DNA of 64,000 nucleotides from an uncultured Propionibacteriaceae bacterium (lineage in GTDB: Bacteria; Actinomycetota; Actinomycetes; Propionibacteriales; Propionibacteriaceae). Of the stretch, positions 32,786 to 41,211 are shown in pieces (the first letter of the stretch is position 1; every line of letters starts with the position of its first letter). The notes below the pieces were generated by a model. The model searched no databases. It worked only from the letters and a program-made list of their open reading frames with translations, and was not told where the DNA came from. Position numbers and translations under genes: made by a program. Location of the stretch: NCBI GenBank assembly GCA_937926975.1, contig CALBCJ010000041.1, forward strand, positions 42,460-106,459, written 5' to 3'.

Positions 32786-34386
32786 TGCGCGAGCTGCTCG
32801 CGGGGCGGATCAGTGATCCGGAGGGACCGCTGCCCACCGAGCACCGGCGGCTGCAGGAGCAGGCCGAGGCGGTCACGTACCGGGCCGTGGTGACCGGCCA
32901 GAGCGAGCCGCTGGACCGGGCCCTGGCCTGCCTGCAGGCCCTGGCCAACCAGCAGGGGGCGAACGGGCTGTTCCTCACCGGGGACAACGTCTGCTCCCCG
33001 CCCGACTCGTCGTTCACGGCGAACGGGCTGGCCCGGCTGGTGCGGGTCTGCCGCCGGTACGGGTCGGGCAGCTCGCCGCTGGCGGCCCGGCTGCGCCGGC
33101 TGGAGCAGGCGGCCGAGACGGTGCTGCGTGCGCTGCTGGCGGGCCTGCTGCCCGGCGGGGTGCACACTCCTAACCACCGCTGGGAGATCGCGGCCGCGCT
33201 GGCCGAGCTGGGGGACCTGTACCGGCTGCCCCGGGCCACCGCCCGCTGCGACCGGTGGCTGGCGGAGGGGGTCGACCTGCAGGCCGACGGCCTGTTCAGC
33301 GAGCGCAGCCCCAGCTACGCCTGCTACGTCAGCGGCCCCTGCCTGCTGCGGCTGGCGGAGCTGCGGGAGCGCCCCGAGCTGGCGGGCATGGTGCACACCA
33401 GCCTCCACGCCCACCTGGAGCTGCTCGACGGGGACCAGCTGGAGACCATCCAGTCCCGCCGGCAGGACCAGCTGACCGGTTTCGGGCTGCGCCACTTCGC
33501 CTGGCTGTACCGGGTGGTCGCCCTGGCGACCGGCTGCGCCCGCTGCGGGGACGCTGCCGCGCAGGCCGAGGCAGCCGGCGGTGGGGACCCGGTGCCGGCG
33601 CTCGGAGAGCTGCTCCTCGACCCGGGCCTGGCGCGGGACCTGCCTCGCGGCGGTCCGGCCCCGGCCGACGGCTGGACGGTGCTGGAGCCCAGTGGCCTGG
33701 CCATCTGGCGCGGCGGCGGCGACCGGGTCGTGGTCCGGGCCGCCCGTGACGTGCCCCGGCTTGGCCGGGTCGCCTCCGGTACGGCCGCGAACCCGACCTT
33801 TCTGCGGGCCCGGCTCGGGCAGGTCCGGCTGGAGTCGTTCCGGCTGTCGCGGGCCTTCTTCGGTCTGGGACCGCTGCGGGCCACCGAGCTGGCCGTGTCG
33901 GGCGGGGCGGCCCGCCTCACAGAGCGGCTGGAGGCCTGCTACTGGCAGCCGACCGAGCCCCCGTACGGCTTCGAGCACGAGGGCCGGTTCGCCGCCGAGA
34001 TGGGCTTCAGCCACCGCGAGCGCCAGCCGATACGGCTCGCGACCAGCGCCGACGTCCACGTCACGCCGGGCCGGCTGGAGCTGCTGCTGAGCGTTACCGG
34101 GGCCAGCGTCGCGATGTGCCTAGAGATCGGGCTCGGCGCGGTCGAGGTCGCCGGGGACCCGCTGCAGGACCTGGGAGACCAGCGCTACGCCCTGGCTGAC
34201 CCGGGAGAGGTGCTGATCGGTGGCCGGTCAGCGCAGGTCGGTGTCGAGGGGCGCCTTGAGCCGGCCGGGTGGTACGACCCGGGGGAGGCCTACACCTTCC
34301 TCAACGGAACCGACGCTGTCGGCGGCACCCGGCTGTACCTCGGGCTCCGCTCGCCAGGTCAGGCCCGGCTGGTCCTGCGGGTCTGA
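32785..34386 (+). CDS. Uncharacterised 533-residue protein in the importer operon
   Basis: I do not recognise this with certainty. Residues 1-280 look like an alpha-helical toroid (repeated LARLVRVCRRYG, GGVHTPNHRWEIAAALAELGDLYR, FSERSPSYACYVSGPCLLRLAEL). The rest looks like a beta-rich domain (TVLEPSGLAIWRGGGDRVVV, LESFRLSRAFFGLGPL, GWYDPGEAYTFLNG). This is the layout of heparinase II/III-like polysaccharide lyases and related enzymes, so it may process the imported sugar. No signal peptide, so it would be cytoplasmic. The start ATG overlaps the permease stop by one base. An upstream extension of the frame is a shadow. Confidence 0.7.
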   Translation: MRELLAGRISDPEGPLPTEHRRLQEQAEAVTYRAVVTGQSEPLDRALACLQALANQQGANGLFLTGDNVCSPPDSSFTANGLARLVRVCRRYGSGSSPLAARLRRLEQAAETVLRALLAGLLPGGVHTPNHRWEIAAALAELGDLYRLPRATARCDRWLAEGVDLQADGLFSERSPSYACYVSGPCLLRLAELRERPELAGMVHTSLHAHLELLDGDQLETIQSRRQDQLTGFGLRHFAWLYRVVALATGCARCGDAAAQAEAAGGGDPVPALGELLLDPGLARDLPRGGPAPADGWTVLEPSGLAIWRGGGDRVVVRAARDVPRLGRVASGTAANPTFLRARLGQVRLESFRLSRAFFGLGPLRATELAVSGGAARLTERLEACYWQPTEPPYGFEHEGRFAAEMGFSHRERQPIRLATSADVHVTPGRLELLLSVTGASVAMCLEIGLGAVEVAGDPLQDLGDQRYALADPGEVLIGGRSAQVGVEGRLEPAGWYDPGEAYTFLNGTDAVGGTRLYLGLRSPGQARLVLRV

Positions 34387-34554
34387 GGAGACGGATTCGC
34401 GGACCGGGTCTGAGGGCTCGACCGGGCGGCGCCGGCTCGGAGCCTTCAGCTGCCGGTGGAGGTAGCGCACCAGCATCACAAGGGTGAAGACCACGAGCCC
34501 CAGCAGCAGGGCGTCGATAATGACTCCGATCAGGATAGCGAACCCAGTGATCAT
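34228..34554 (-). CDS. Small single-pass membrane protein (hypothetical)
   Basis: 108 residues: a strongly hydrophobic N-terminus (ITGFAILIGVIIDALLLGLV and following VFTLVMLV), a basic stretch RYLHRQLKAPSRRR, then a polar tail. AAAGGTGGG precedes the ATG, which I prefer over GTG 34563. The last 159 bases are antisense to the end of the uncharacterised importer-operon gene, so the tail may simply run through that gene. The membrane part and ribosome site are convincing. The length is not. Confidence 0.5.
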   Translation of the reverse strand: MITGFAILIGVIIDALLLGLVVFTLVMLVRYLHRQLKAPSRRRPVEPSDPVRESVSSDPQDQPGLTWRAEPEVQPGAADSVGSVEEGVGLPRVVPPGRLKAPLDTDLR

Positions 34555-34614
34555 GAGACCCACCTTTCACCAGGTGGGGCCGGGTCAGGCGGCCCGACCC
34601 CACTCACGAATGGA

Positions 34615-35286
34615 TCAGCAGTAGAACTCAGATGCTGAGCGACCATGGACTCGAACCTCACGACAAGCGGTTATGGCGACGCCGACAGAAAAGTTGAAAG
34701 CCTGGATCGCGCGGACGGTCGTCGAGTTCACCTTCGTTAGTGAGCCGGAGCCCAAGCTGCCCACAAGGATCCACCCGGCGATTCCATGATAGTTGAGGAT
34801 GGTCGAATGGCGGCCGCCCCCGTTGTAGCTGAAGTAGAACTCAAAACCGTAAGCCACGAGGTGCCAGGTGGCTGCGCAGTCCGAGTACTGGTACCAGTAG
34901 CTGCCGCCTGTGACTGTGCAGCGGTGGATCGACTGGGGTTATGGTCCTTCGTTGTCTCCAGTTTCGCGCGGCAGATCAACTTCCAGGATCGAGATAGACC
35001 CGTCGGGGTAGGTAGAAACAGTGGTCGCTCGACCATTGCGAACGAACTCCTGCTTTGCTGCGGGGGGCACTCCCGTGAGGGAGTCCCAGGGCTCGCCCCG
35101 GCGCAGCTTGGCCAGAAGGTGGTCTTGAGTTTCCTGAGTGACACCCCACCTATTCCAGGTGGCCGTCATTGCTGAGATCTGCTCCTGGCTCAGGTTCCCT
35201 GGGTCTGCTAGGGCGGGGACTGGTCTCGTGCAGACTGTCAGCGCCGCGAGCAGCAGGGCGACCAACACGGAGGTGATTCTCTTCAT
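34615..35286 (-). pseudogene. Secreted protein interrupted by one in-frame stop
   Basis: From ATG 35286 (AAGGAAG upstream) a signal peptide MKRITSVLVALLLAALTV is followed by SQEQISAMTATWNRWGV, LLAKLRRGEPWDSLTGVPP and YPDGSISILEVDLPRE. A TAA at 34939-34941 stops the frame, yet the same frame continues with no other stop through CTVTGGSYWYQYSDC, FEFYFSYNGGGRHSTI and ends CREVRVHGRSASEFYC at 34615. The two parts match the order of a secreted actinomycete family of unknown role. This is either a pseudogene, a read-through case or a sequencing error. Base composition is less GC-rich than the neighbours. Confidence 0.6.
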
Positions 35287-35708
35287 CGATTCTTCCTTCG
35301 CTTGTCTACGTCCCCCTCCAGCGAGGGTTATCAGGAGCGCCTCGAGCTCTGTCAAGGTCTTCAAGGGAAAAAGAGTTATCCACTGGCCACGCTGCGGTCT
35401 CCGCTGGGTGGACGTGTGGTCGCGTTCGCTGCCCGCCGGCTGGGCCTGTGTCTGTCAAGAAGACTATCGATCCTTGCCACGGCAGTTTGAGGGCTCCCCT
35501 CGAGGGGCTGCTGGCAGTCCGCGGTGGGTATCGCCAGCCGGAGTGATACTGATCTGGGGCTGGGGCTCTGTCCGCGGTGTTGGAGTTGGCGGCTTCTGGT
35601 TGGGGGCGGCATGGGCAAGCCGAGCCGGGGCTTCCTGGGCGCCCCCTGGCGCCGTGGACAGACAAGCCATAGGATTTGTGCTGACATAGTGCCAGGCGCA
35701 GGAGACCG
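35287..35708. other. Gene-free region before iolB
   Basis: About 420 bases without a credible gene. The only signal I see is a degenerate copy of the GntR-type operator near its right end (35676-35687). The DNA is more mixed in composition than surrounding genes. Confidence 0.4.
35676..35687 (+). promoter_or_regulatory. Degenerate GntR-type operator before iolB
   Basis: TTGTGCTGACAT keeps one perfect half (GACAT) of the ATGTCNNGACAT pattern and three of five bases of the other. The bases that follow, AGTGCC, resemble those after the 29682 site, AGCGCC. It lies 22 bases before the iolB start. Confidence 0.4.
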
Positions 35709-36569
35709 ATGAGCGAGCTCGTGATCCGCAGGGGGACAGGCACCGTCCTCACCGACATCGACCCGCGCAGCCGTACCGGCTGGAGCTGGACCGGGCTGAC
35801 CGTGGTGGAGCTGGACGACCAGCCGTACCCGGTCGGCAGCCAGGGCCGCGAGCACGTCGTGGTCCCGCTCGCCGCACCCGGCTGGACGCTGCGGACCGCG
35901 GCCGGCGAGCAGCGGCTGACCGGGCGGGCGAGCGTCTTCGAGCCGCTCGGCGACTGCGCGTACATCGGCGCCGGCCAGCAGGTCGAGGTCACCGGGCCGG
36001 GCCGGCTCGCGATCGCCTCCGCCCCGACCGAGGAGCAGTACCCGGTCGCCGTGATCCGCCCCGAGCAGGTCGCGGTCGCGGCCCGGGGCGCGGGGACGAT
36101 GAGCCGACTGGTCCGCGGCATCACCCTGGGCTCGGGCTTCACCGGCTTCGCCCGGGTGCTGGTCTGCGAGGTCGTCACCCCGGGCGGCAACTGGTCGAGC
36201 TACCCGGCCCACAAGCACGACCAGCACACCGAGACCGAGCGGGAGCTGGAGGAGATCTACTACTACGAGCTCAGCGACGGGCCGGGCGGGCAGCCGGGCT
36301 TCGGCTACCACCAGACCACCTCCACCGACCCCGCCCGCCCGGTCGACATCCTGACCGAGGTCCGCTCCGGCGACACGGTGCTGGTCCCGTACGGCTGGCA
36401 CGGCCCGTGCACGGCGGCGCCGGGCCACGACATGTACTACCTCAACGTGATGGCCGGGCCCGCCACCGACAGGCAGTGGCTGATCACCGACCACCCCGAG
36501 CAGACCTGGGTCCGCGACCTGTGGCCCGGGCTGGCGCTAGACCCCCGGATCGAGGAGAAGCTGCGATGA
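35709..36569 (+). CDS. iolB: 5-deoxy-glucuronate isomerase IolB
   Basis: Converts 5-deoxy-D-glucuronate to 5-dehydro-2-deoxy-D-gluconate. 286 residues, close to the family's length. Cupin metal-ligand motifs are visible: SSYPAHKHD, ERELEEIYYYEL and VLVPYGWHGP. AGGAGA lies before the ATG. The stop overlaps the iolD start as ATGA, so iolB and iolD are coupled. The product feeds IolC, encoded 8 kb away on the other strand. Confidence 0.93.
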   Translation: MSELVIRRGTGTVLTDIDPRSRTGWSWTGLTVVELDDQPYPVGSQGREHVVVPLAAPGWTLRTAAGEQRLTGRASVFEPLGDCAYIGAGQQVEVTGPGRLAIASAPTEEQYPVAVIRPEQVAVAARGAGTMSRLVRGITLGSGFTGFARVLVCEVVTPGGNWSSYPAHKHDQHTETERELEEIYYYELSDGPGGQPGFGYHQTTSTDPARPVDILTEVRSGDTVLVPYGWHGPCTAAPGHDMYYLNVMAGPATDRQWLITDHPEQTWVRDLWPGLALDPRIEEKLR

Positions 36570-38461
36570 CCAGGCTGACCGTCGCCCAGGCGGCAATCCG
36601 CTTCCTTACCCACCAGTACGTCGAGCGCGACCAGGAGCGCCACCGCCTCCTAGCCGGGGTGCTGGGCATCTTCGGGCACGGAAACGTGGCCGGGCTAGGT
36701 CAGGCACTGCTGGAGGCAGAGCTGGAGGACCCGGCCGCCCTGCCGTACCTGCTGGGGCGCAACGAGCAGGCCATGGTGCACACCGCCGTCGCGTACGCCC
36801 GGGCCCGGCACCGGCTCCAGGTCTGGGCCTGCACCTCCTCGGTCGGCCCCGGCGCCACCAACATGGTCACCGGCGCGGCCCTGGCCACGGTCAACCGGCT
36901 GCCGGTGCTGCTGATGCCCTCAGACTCCTTCGCCACCCGCAGCGCCTCGCCGCTGCTGCAGGAGCTGGAGCACCCGCAGGCCGGTGACGTCACCGTCAAC
37001 GACTGCTTCCGCCCGGTGTCGCGCTACTTCGACCGGGTCTGGCGCCCCGAGCAGCTGCCATCGGCCCTGCTGGGCGCGGTGCGGGTGCTCACCGACCCGG
37101 TCGACACCGGCGCGGCCACCATCTGCTTCCCCGAGGACGTCCAGGCCCAGGCGTACGACTGGCCCGACGACCTCTTCTGCGACCGGACCTGGCGGGTGGC
37201 CAGGCCCCAGCCGGAGCCCGACCTGGTGGCCCGGGCCGCCCAGCTGGTCCGCGGCGCCCAGCGGCCGCTGCTGGTGGTCGGCGGCGGCGTCCACTACTCC
37301 GGCGCGGTCGACGCGCTGCGGGCCCTGGTGGAGCAGACCGGGATCCCGGTCGGGCAGACCCAGGCCGGCCGGGGCGCCCTGCTCGACGACGAGCCGGCCT
37401 GCCTCGGCGCGATCGGCGCCACCGGCACCACCGCGGCGAACTGGGCGGCCCGCCAGGCCGACCTGGTGATCGCGGTCGGGACCCGGCTCAGCGACTTCAC
37501 GACCGCGTCGCGGACCCTCTTCGCCCACCCCGAGGTCCAGTTCATCGGGATCAACGTCGCCGCCCTCGACGCCGTCAAGCACGCCGCGCTGCCGGTGCTC
37601 GGCGACGCCCGCGACACCGTGGCCGCCCTCACCGAGGCGCTCACCGGCTACCAGGTCGACCCCGGCTACCGGCAGGCGGTGGCCGCGCAGAAGCAGCGCT
37701 GGGCCCAGACCGTGGCCGAGGTCACCCACCCGGCCGAGCCGGCCGGGGCCGACGGGCTGATGACCCAGAACGAGGTGATCGCCCTGGTCAACGAGGCCTG
37801 TGAGCCGAGTGACGTGGTGGTCTGCGCGGCTGGGTCGATGCCGGGCGACCTGCACAAGATGTGGCAGGTCCGCGACCCGGACGGCTACCACGTCGAGTAC
37901 GGCTACTCCTGCATGGGCTACGAGATCGCCGGCGGGCTCGGGGTGAAGCTGGCCCAGCCGGAGCGTGAGGTCGTCGTGATGGTCGGCGACGGCTCGTACC
38001 TGATGCTGTCGAGCGAGCTCGCCACCGCCGTCCAGGAAGGCGTCAAGCTGGTCGTGGTGATCGTGCAGAACCACGGCTTCGCCTCGATCGGGGCGCTGTC
38101 GGAGTCGGTCGGCTCGCAGCGCTTCGGGACCGCGTACCGGCAGCGGACCGGCTCCGGGCGCCTCGACGGGGACCGGCTGCCGGTCGACCTGGCCGCCAAC
38201 GCCCGCAGCTTCGGCGTCGACGTGATCGAGGCCCGCAGCCGCGAAGAGCTGACCGAGGCGGTCCGCCGGGCCCGGGCCGCGACCCGCACCACCGTGGTCC
38301 ACGTCACCACCGACCCGCTGATCGACGCCCCACCGTCCGAGGCCTGGTGGGAGGTCCCGGTGGCCGAGGTGGCGAGCATCGACAGCACCCGCGAGGCGCG
38401 CCGCGCGTACGAGCAGAGCAAGCAGACCCAGCGGGCCTACCTGCGCCCGACCCAGCACTGA
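36566..38461 (+). CDS. iolD: 3D-trihydroxycyclohexane-1,2-dione acylhydrolase IolD
   Basis: Thiamine-diphosphate enzyme that hydrolytically opens the inositol-derived ring. 631 residues, normal for IolD. The PYR domain carries the ThDP glutamate in LLGRNEQAMVHTAVAYA. The central domain includes PLLVVGGGVHYSGA. The PP domain has MGYEIAGGLGVKLA and the metal motif GDGSYLML near residue 474, ending in VQNHGFASIGAL. It starts inside the iolB stop and is followed 15 bases later by iolG. Confidence 0.93.
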   Translation: MTRLTVAQAAIRFLTHQYVERDQERHRLLAGVLGIFGHGNVAGLGQALLEAELEDPAALPYLLGRNEQAMVHTAVAYARARHRLQVWACTSSVGPGATNMVTGAALATVNRLPVLLMPSDSFATRSASPLLQELEHPQAGDVTVNDCFRPVSRYFDRVWRPEQLPSALLGAVRVLTDPVDTGAATICFPEDVQAQAYDWPDDLFCDRTWRVARPQPEPDLVARAAQLVRGAQRPLLVVGGGVHYSGAVDALRALVEQTGIPVGQTQAGRGALLDDEPACLGAIGATGTTAANWAARQADLVIAVGTRLSDFTTASRTLFAHPEVQFIGINVAALDAVKHAALPVLGDARDTVAALTEALTGYQVDPGYRQAVAAQKQRWAQTVAEVTHPAEPAGADGLMTQNEVIALVNEACEPSDVVVCAAGSMPGDLHKMWQVRDPDGYHVEYGYSCMGYEIAGGLGVKLAQPEREVVVMVGDGSYLMLSSELATAVQEGVKLVVVIVQNHGFASIGALSESVGSQRFGTAYRQRTGSGRLDGDRLPVDLAANARSFGVDVIEARSREELTEAVRRARAATRTTVVHVTTDPLIDAPPSEAWWEVPVAEVASIDSTREARRAYEQSKQTQRAYLRPTQH

Positions 38462-38476
38462 GAAGGGCAGTCACCA

Positions 38477-39499
38477 GTGAACGACCTGCGCATTGCCGTG
38501 ATCGGGGCCGGGGCCATGGGCGCCGACCACGTGGAGCGGCTCAGCCGGCGGACCAAGGGCGCCCAGGTGAGCGTCGTGTACGACGCTGACCAGGCCCGGG
38601 CCGAGGCGGTCGCCGGCCCGGTCGGGGCCCGGGTGGCGCCCGACGCCCTCGCCGCGGTCCAGGCCGACGACGTCGACGCGGTGCTGATCGTCTCACCCGG
38701 TCGCTTCCACCCCGAGCAGGCGCTGGCCTGCTTCGACGTCGGCAAGCCGGTGCTCTGCGAGAAGCCGCTGGGGGGGAGCGCCGCCGAGGCGTACCAGGTG
38801 GTCCAGGCTGAGGCCCGGCTGCCGCACCCGCTGCTGACCCTGGGCTTCATGCGCCGCTACGACCCCGAGTACGTGGCGCTGCTCGCCTCACTGCGGGCCG
38901 GCGAGCTGGGGGAGCCGATCCTGGTCAACTGCAAGCACCGCAACCCCAGCGCCCAGGGCAACCTGGCCGACCGGGCGGTCATCTTCGACTCCGCGGTCCA
39001 CGAGGTTGACGTGGCCCGGTTCCTGCTCGGTGAGGAGGTCACCGGGGTCCGGGTGATCCTGCCCAGGCCCGGCGCCAACGCCCCGGCCGGGGTGCACGAC
39101 CCGATGCTGATCCTGCTCACGATGCAGTCAGGTCGGCTGGTGACCGACGAGCTGTACGTGGCAACCGGCTCTGGCTACGAGGTTCGCACCGAGGTCCTGG
39201 GGTCGCGGGGGATCGCCACGATCGGGCTGCAGGTCGGTCAGGTGGTGACCCACCAGCCCGGAGCGGTCTGGGGCGGGCGGATCGACGCTGACTTCCGGCC
39301 CCGGTTCGCGGCTGCGTACGACACCGAGGTGCAGCGCTGGGTGGACGCGGTCCGCGAGCAGCGGGGGGTCGACGAGCTGGCCGCGACCGGCTGGGACGGG
39401 TACGCCGCGGCGGCAGTCTGCGAGGCTGCGGTGGCGGCCCTGGAGACCGACGGCGCCGAGGTCAGCGTCGAGCTGGCCGACCGTCCCGGCGCCGCCTGA
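38477..39499 (+). CDS. iolG: Inositol 2-dehydrogenase-type Gfo/Idh/MocA oxidoreductase
   Basis: NAD(P)-dependent dehydrogenase of 340 residues, likely oxidising myo-inositol to 2-keto-myo-inositol. Rossmann motif IAVIGAGAMGADHV, catalytic lysine in CEKPLGG, then HRNP and the substrate-site DSAVHEVDVARFLLG, all as in IolG. GTG 38477 is preceded by AGAAGGG. It follows iolD closely, so iolB-iolD-iolG form an operon. A related substrate such as scyllo-inositol is possible. Confidence 0.88.
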   Translation: MNDLRIAVIGAGAMGADHVERLSRRTKGAQVSVVYDADQARAEAVAGPVGARVAPDALAAVQADDVDAVLIVSPGRFHPEQALACFDVGKPVLCEKPLGGSAAEAYQVVQAEARLPHPLLTLGFMRRYDPEYVALLASLRAGELGEPILVNCKHRNPSAQGNLADRAVIFDSAVHEVDVARFLLGEEVTGVRVILPRPGANAPAGVHDPMLILLTMQSGRLVTDELYVATGSGYEVRTEVLGSRGIATIGLQVGQVVTHQPGAVWGGRIDADFRPRFAAAYDTEVQRWVDAVREQRGVDELAATGWDGYAAAAVCEAAVAALETDGAEVSVELADRPGAA

Positions 39500-39555
39500 G
39501 CAGCGGACCCACCAGCCTGACCAGCCAACCACCGGCTCGGTCGTCGGTGCTCAGG

Positions 39556-40038
39556 TCAACTGCTGACGAGGTGCTCGCCGACCTCGTTGACGAAGGTGTC
39601 GACCGAGCTGGTGGGACGGCTCCCGTAGTTGTAGTGGGTGGCGCCGGCGCCGTGCGGGTCCTGGCCCCAGCCGCACAGGAAGGCGACGGCCTCCCCGGTC
39701 GACGGGTCGTGGCCGTACTCCCAGGTGTAGTAGAGCGACTGGTCGGGCTCGGGGCCGCTGACCACCATCACCGCGTACGCCTCGGCGGGCTCCTGCGGCT
39801 CCGGCAGGGTCACCAGCACACCGGCGTAGTCGGGCCGCTGGACCACGTACGCGGCGAGCCCGTCGGGCGCGATCCTGCCGTCGTCGGGGACCCGCTCGTT
39901 GAGGTCAGCCCAGATAGCGGAGAGCTTCGGCCCGAGATCGACGTCGGTCGCCTCCTCCAGCAGGTCGACGTTGGGGTCGAGGGCGATATCGCGCAGGACG
40001 CGGTGTGCGAAGACGTAGTGCACGGTGCGTGGAGCCAT
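39556..40038 (-). CDS. Hypothetical 160-residue protein
   Basis: Soluble, no signal peptide or membrane segment. It begins VHYVFAHRVLRDIALDP after MAPRT and contains YVVQRPDYAGVLVTLPEP, YYTWEYGHDPSTGEAVAFLCGWG and ends VDTFVNEVGEHLVSS. GGGAGG lies eight bases before ATG 40038, which I prefer to the open frame reaching 40143. I do not recognise the family. The EYG-DP-TG-G-WG part looks conserved-type. Transcribed against iolG. Confidence 0.6.
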   Translation of the reverse strand: MAPRTVHYVFAHRVLRDIALDPNVDLLEEATDVDLGPKLSAIWADLNERVPDDGRIAPDGLAAYVVQRPDYAGVLVTLPEPQEPAEAYAVMVVSGPEPDQSLYYTWEYGHDPSTGEAVAFLCGWGQDPHGAGATHYNYGSRPTSSVDTFVNEVGEHLVSS

Positions 40039-40179
40039 AGCCCCAGCCTCCCACACACCGGGGCGCCTGGGGGTGAAGCCAACGCCAGTCGTGGCCCGGT
40101 TCTTGCCCGGACCGGGCGCTTCTGGCAAGCCAGAACCTGGCAAGCCGAGGCAACCACAGCCCCGGCTCCCCGGAGCCGG

Positions 40180-40271
40180 TTGACTTCACCCTACGTGCGA
40201 AAGGGGCGGGGCCGTGTGGTCCGTCTCGCCGCAGACACCGTTGACTTTCCGTACGTACGAAGAGAAAGAGG
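40180..40271 (+). repeat. Duplicated upstream element of the HAD-GH3 operon
   Basis: Two related blocks 61 bases apart: TTGACTTCACCCTACGTGCGAA (given as TTGACTT, then TACGTGCGAA) at 40180, and TTGACTT then TACGTACGAA at 40241. Each is followed by a purine-rich run, AAGGGGCGGGG and GAGAAAGAGG. The second run serves as ribosome site of the HAD gene. They could be two operators or a duplicated promoter. No -10 boxes at the usual distance are evident. Confidence 0.5.
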
Positions 40272-40275
40272 CCCG

Positions 40276-41211
40276 ATGCCCCTGCCACCCGCCGCAGCTG
40301 AGCTGGTCGACCTGGCGCCGGAGCACCCCTTCTTCGTGGGCATCGACTCCGACGGCTGCGCCTTCGACGCGATGGACATCAAGCACCACGAGTGCTTCAC
40401 TCCGTGCACGATCCGGCACTGGGACCTGCAGCCGGTGTCGACCCTGGCCCGGCAGACGGCGCTGTGGGTCAACCTGGGCTCGATCACCCGGGGCCTCAAC
40501 CGCTGGCTGGCGCTGCGGCAGACGCTCGACCTGCTGCGGGACCGGGTCGAGGTCGCCGAGCGGGGCGTCACCGTCCCCGACTACCCCGAGCTGAGTGACT
40601 TCACCGGCTCGCCCTACCCGCTCAGTGACGCCGGCGTCGCCGCGTACGCGGCCGAGCACCCCAGCCCGACAGCCGAGCGCATGATCCGCTGGCACCAGGC
40701 GGTCAACGCCTCGATCGCCGACATGGTGCACGGCTGCGGCCCGTTCCCCGGCGTACGGGAGGCGCTGGCCGCGCTGGCGCCGGTGGCCGACTGCGTGACC
40801 GTCTCCGCGACCCCCGGAGAGGCGCTGGCCAGGGAGTGGAGCGAGCACGGCCTGGCCGGGTACATGAGGGCGATCGCCGGTCAGGAGATGGGCTCCAAGG
40901 CCCAGCACGTCGCGGCCGCCGCGCACGGCAAGTACGACCCGGGCAAGACCCTGCTGATCGGCGACGCTCCCGGCGACCGGGACGCGGCCCGGGCCGCCGG
41001 CTGCCTGTACTACCCGATCAACCCGGGCCACGAGCAGCAGTCCTGGGCCCGGTTCACCGCCGAGGCGCTGCCGCGCTTCCTCGACGGGACCTACGCCGGG
41101 GCGTACCAGGACGCCCTGGTCGCCGAGTTCGAGTCCTTCCTGCCCGACCGTCTGCCCTGGCCGACCATCTCGGGTGCCACGACCGCCACGATGCCGAAAG
41201 TGAAGAGCTGA
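40276..41211 (+). CDS. HAD-superfamily hydrolase
   Basis: A 311-residue phosphatase-like protein. Motif I FVGIDSDGCAFDAM has Asp24 and Asp26. Motif II is in CVTVSATP. Motif III is probably the Lys in MGSKAQHV. Motif IV is GDAPGDRDAA. A long cap region lies between motifs I and II. The substrate is unknown. ATG 40276 follows GAAAGAGG. The open frame upstream overlaps the hypothetical gene on the other strand and is not real. Its stop shares one base with the GH3 start. Confidence 0.8.
   Translation: MPLPPAAAELVDLAPEHPFFVGIDSDGCAFDAMDIKHHECFTPCTIRHWDLQPVSTLARQTALWVNLGSITRGLNRWLALRQTLDLLRDRVEVAERGVTVPDYPELSDFTGSPYPLSDAGVAAYAAEHPSPTAERMIRWHQAVNASIADMVHGCGPFPGVREALAALAPVADCVTVSATPGEALAREWSEHGLAGYMRAIAGQEMGSKAQHVAAAAHGKYDPGKTLLIGDAPGDRDAARAAGCLYYPINPGHEQQSWARFTAEALPRFLDGTYAGAYQDALVAEFESFLPDRLPWPTISGATTATMPKVKS

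Noticed and set aside
35138..35689. Plus-strand frames in the gene-free region before iolB
   Set aside because: Low-complexity Trp/Gly/Arg-rich products without ribosome sites, partly antisense to the interrupted secreted protein.
39547..40275. N-terminal extension of the HAD hydrolase to 39547
   Set aside because: It lies antisense to a gene with a good ribosome site, and ATG 40276 has its own ribosome site right before the HAD motif I region.
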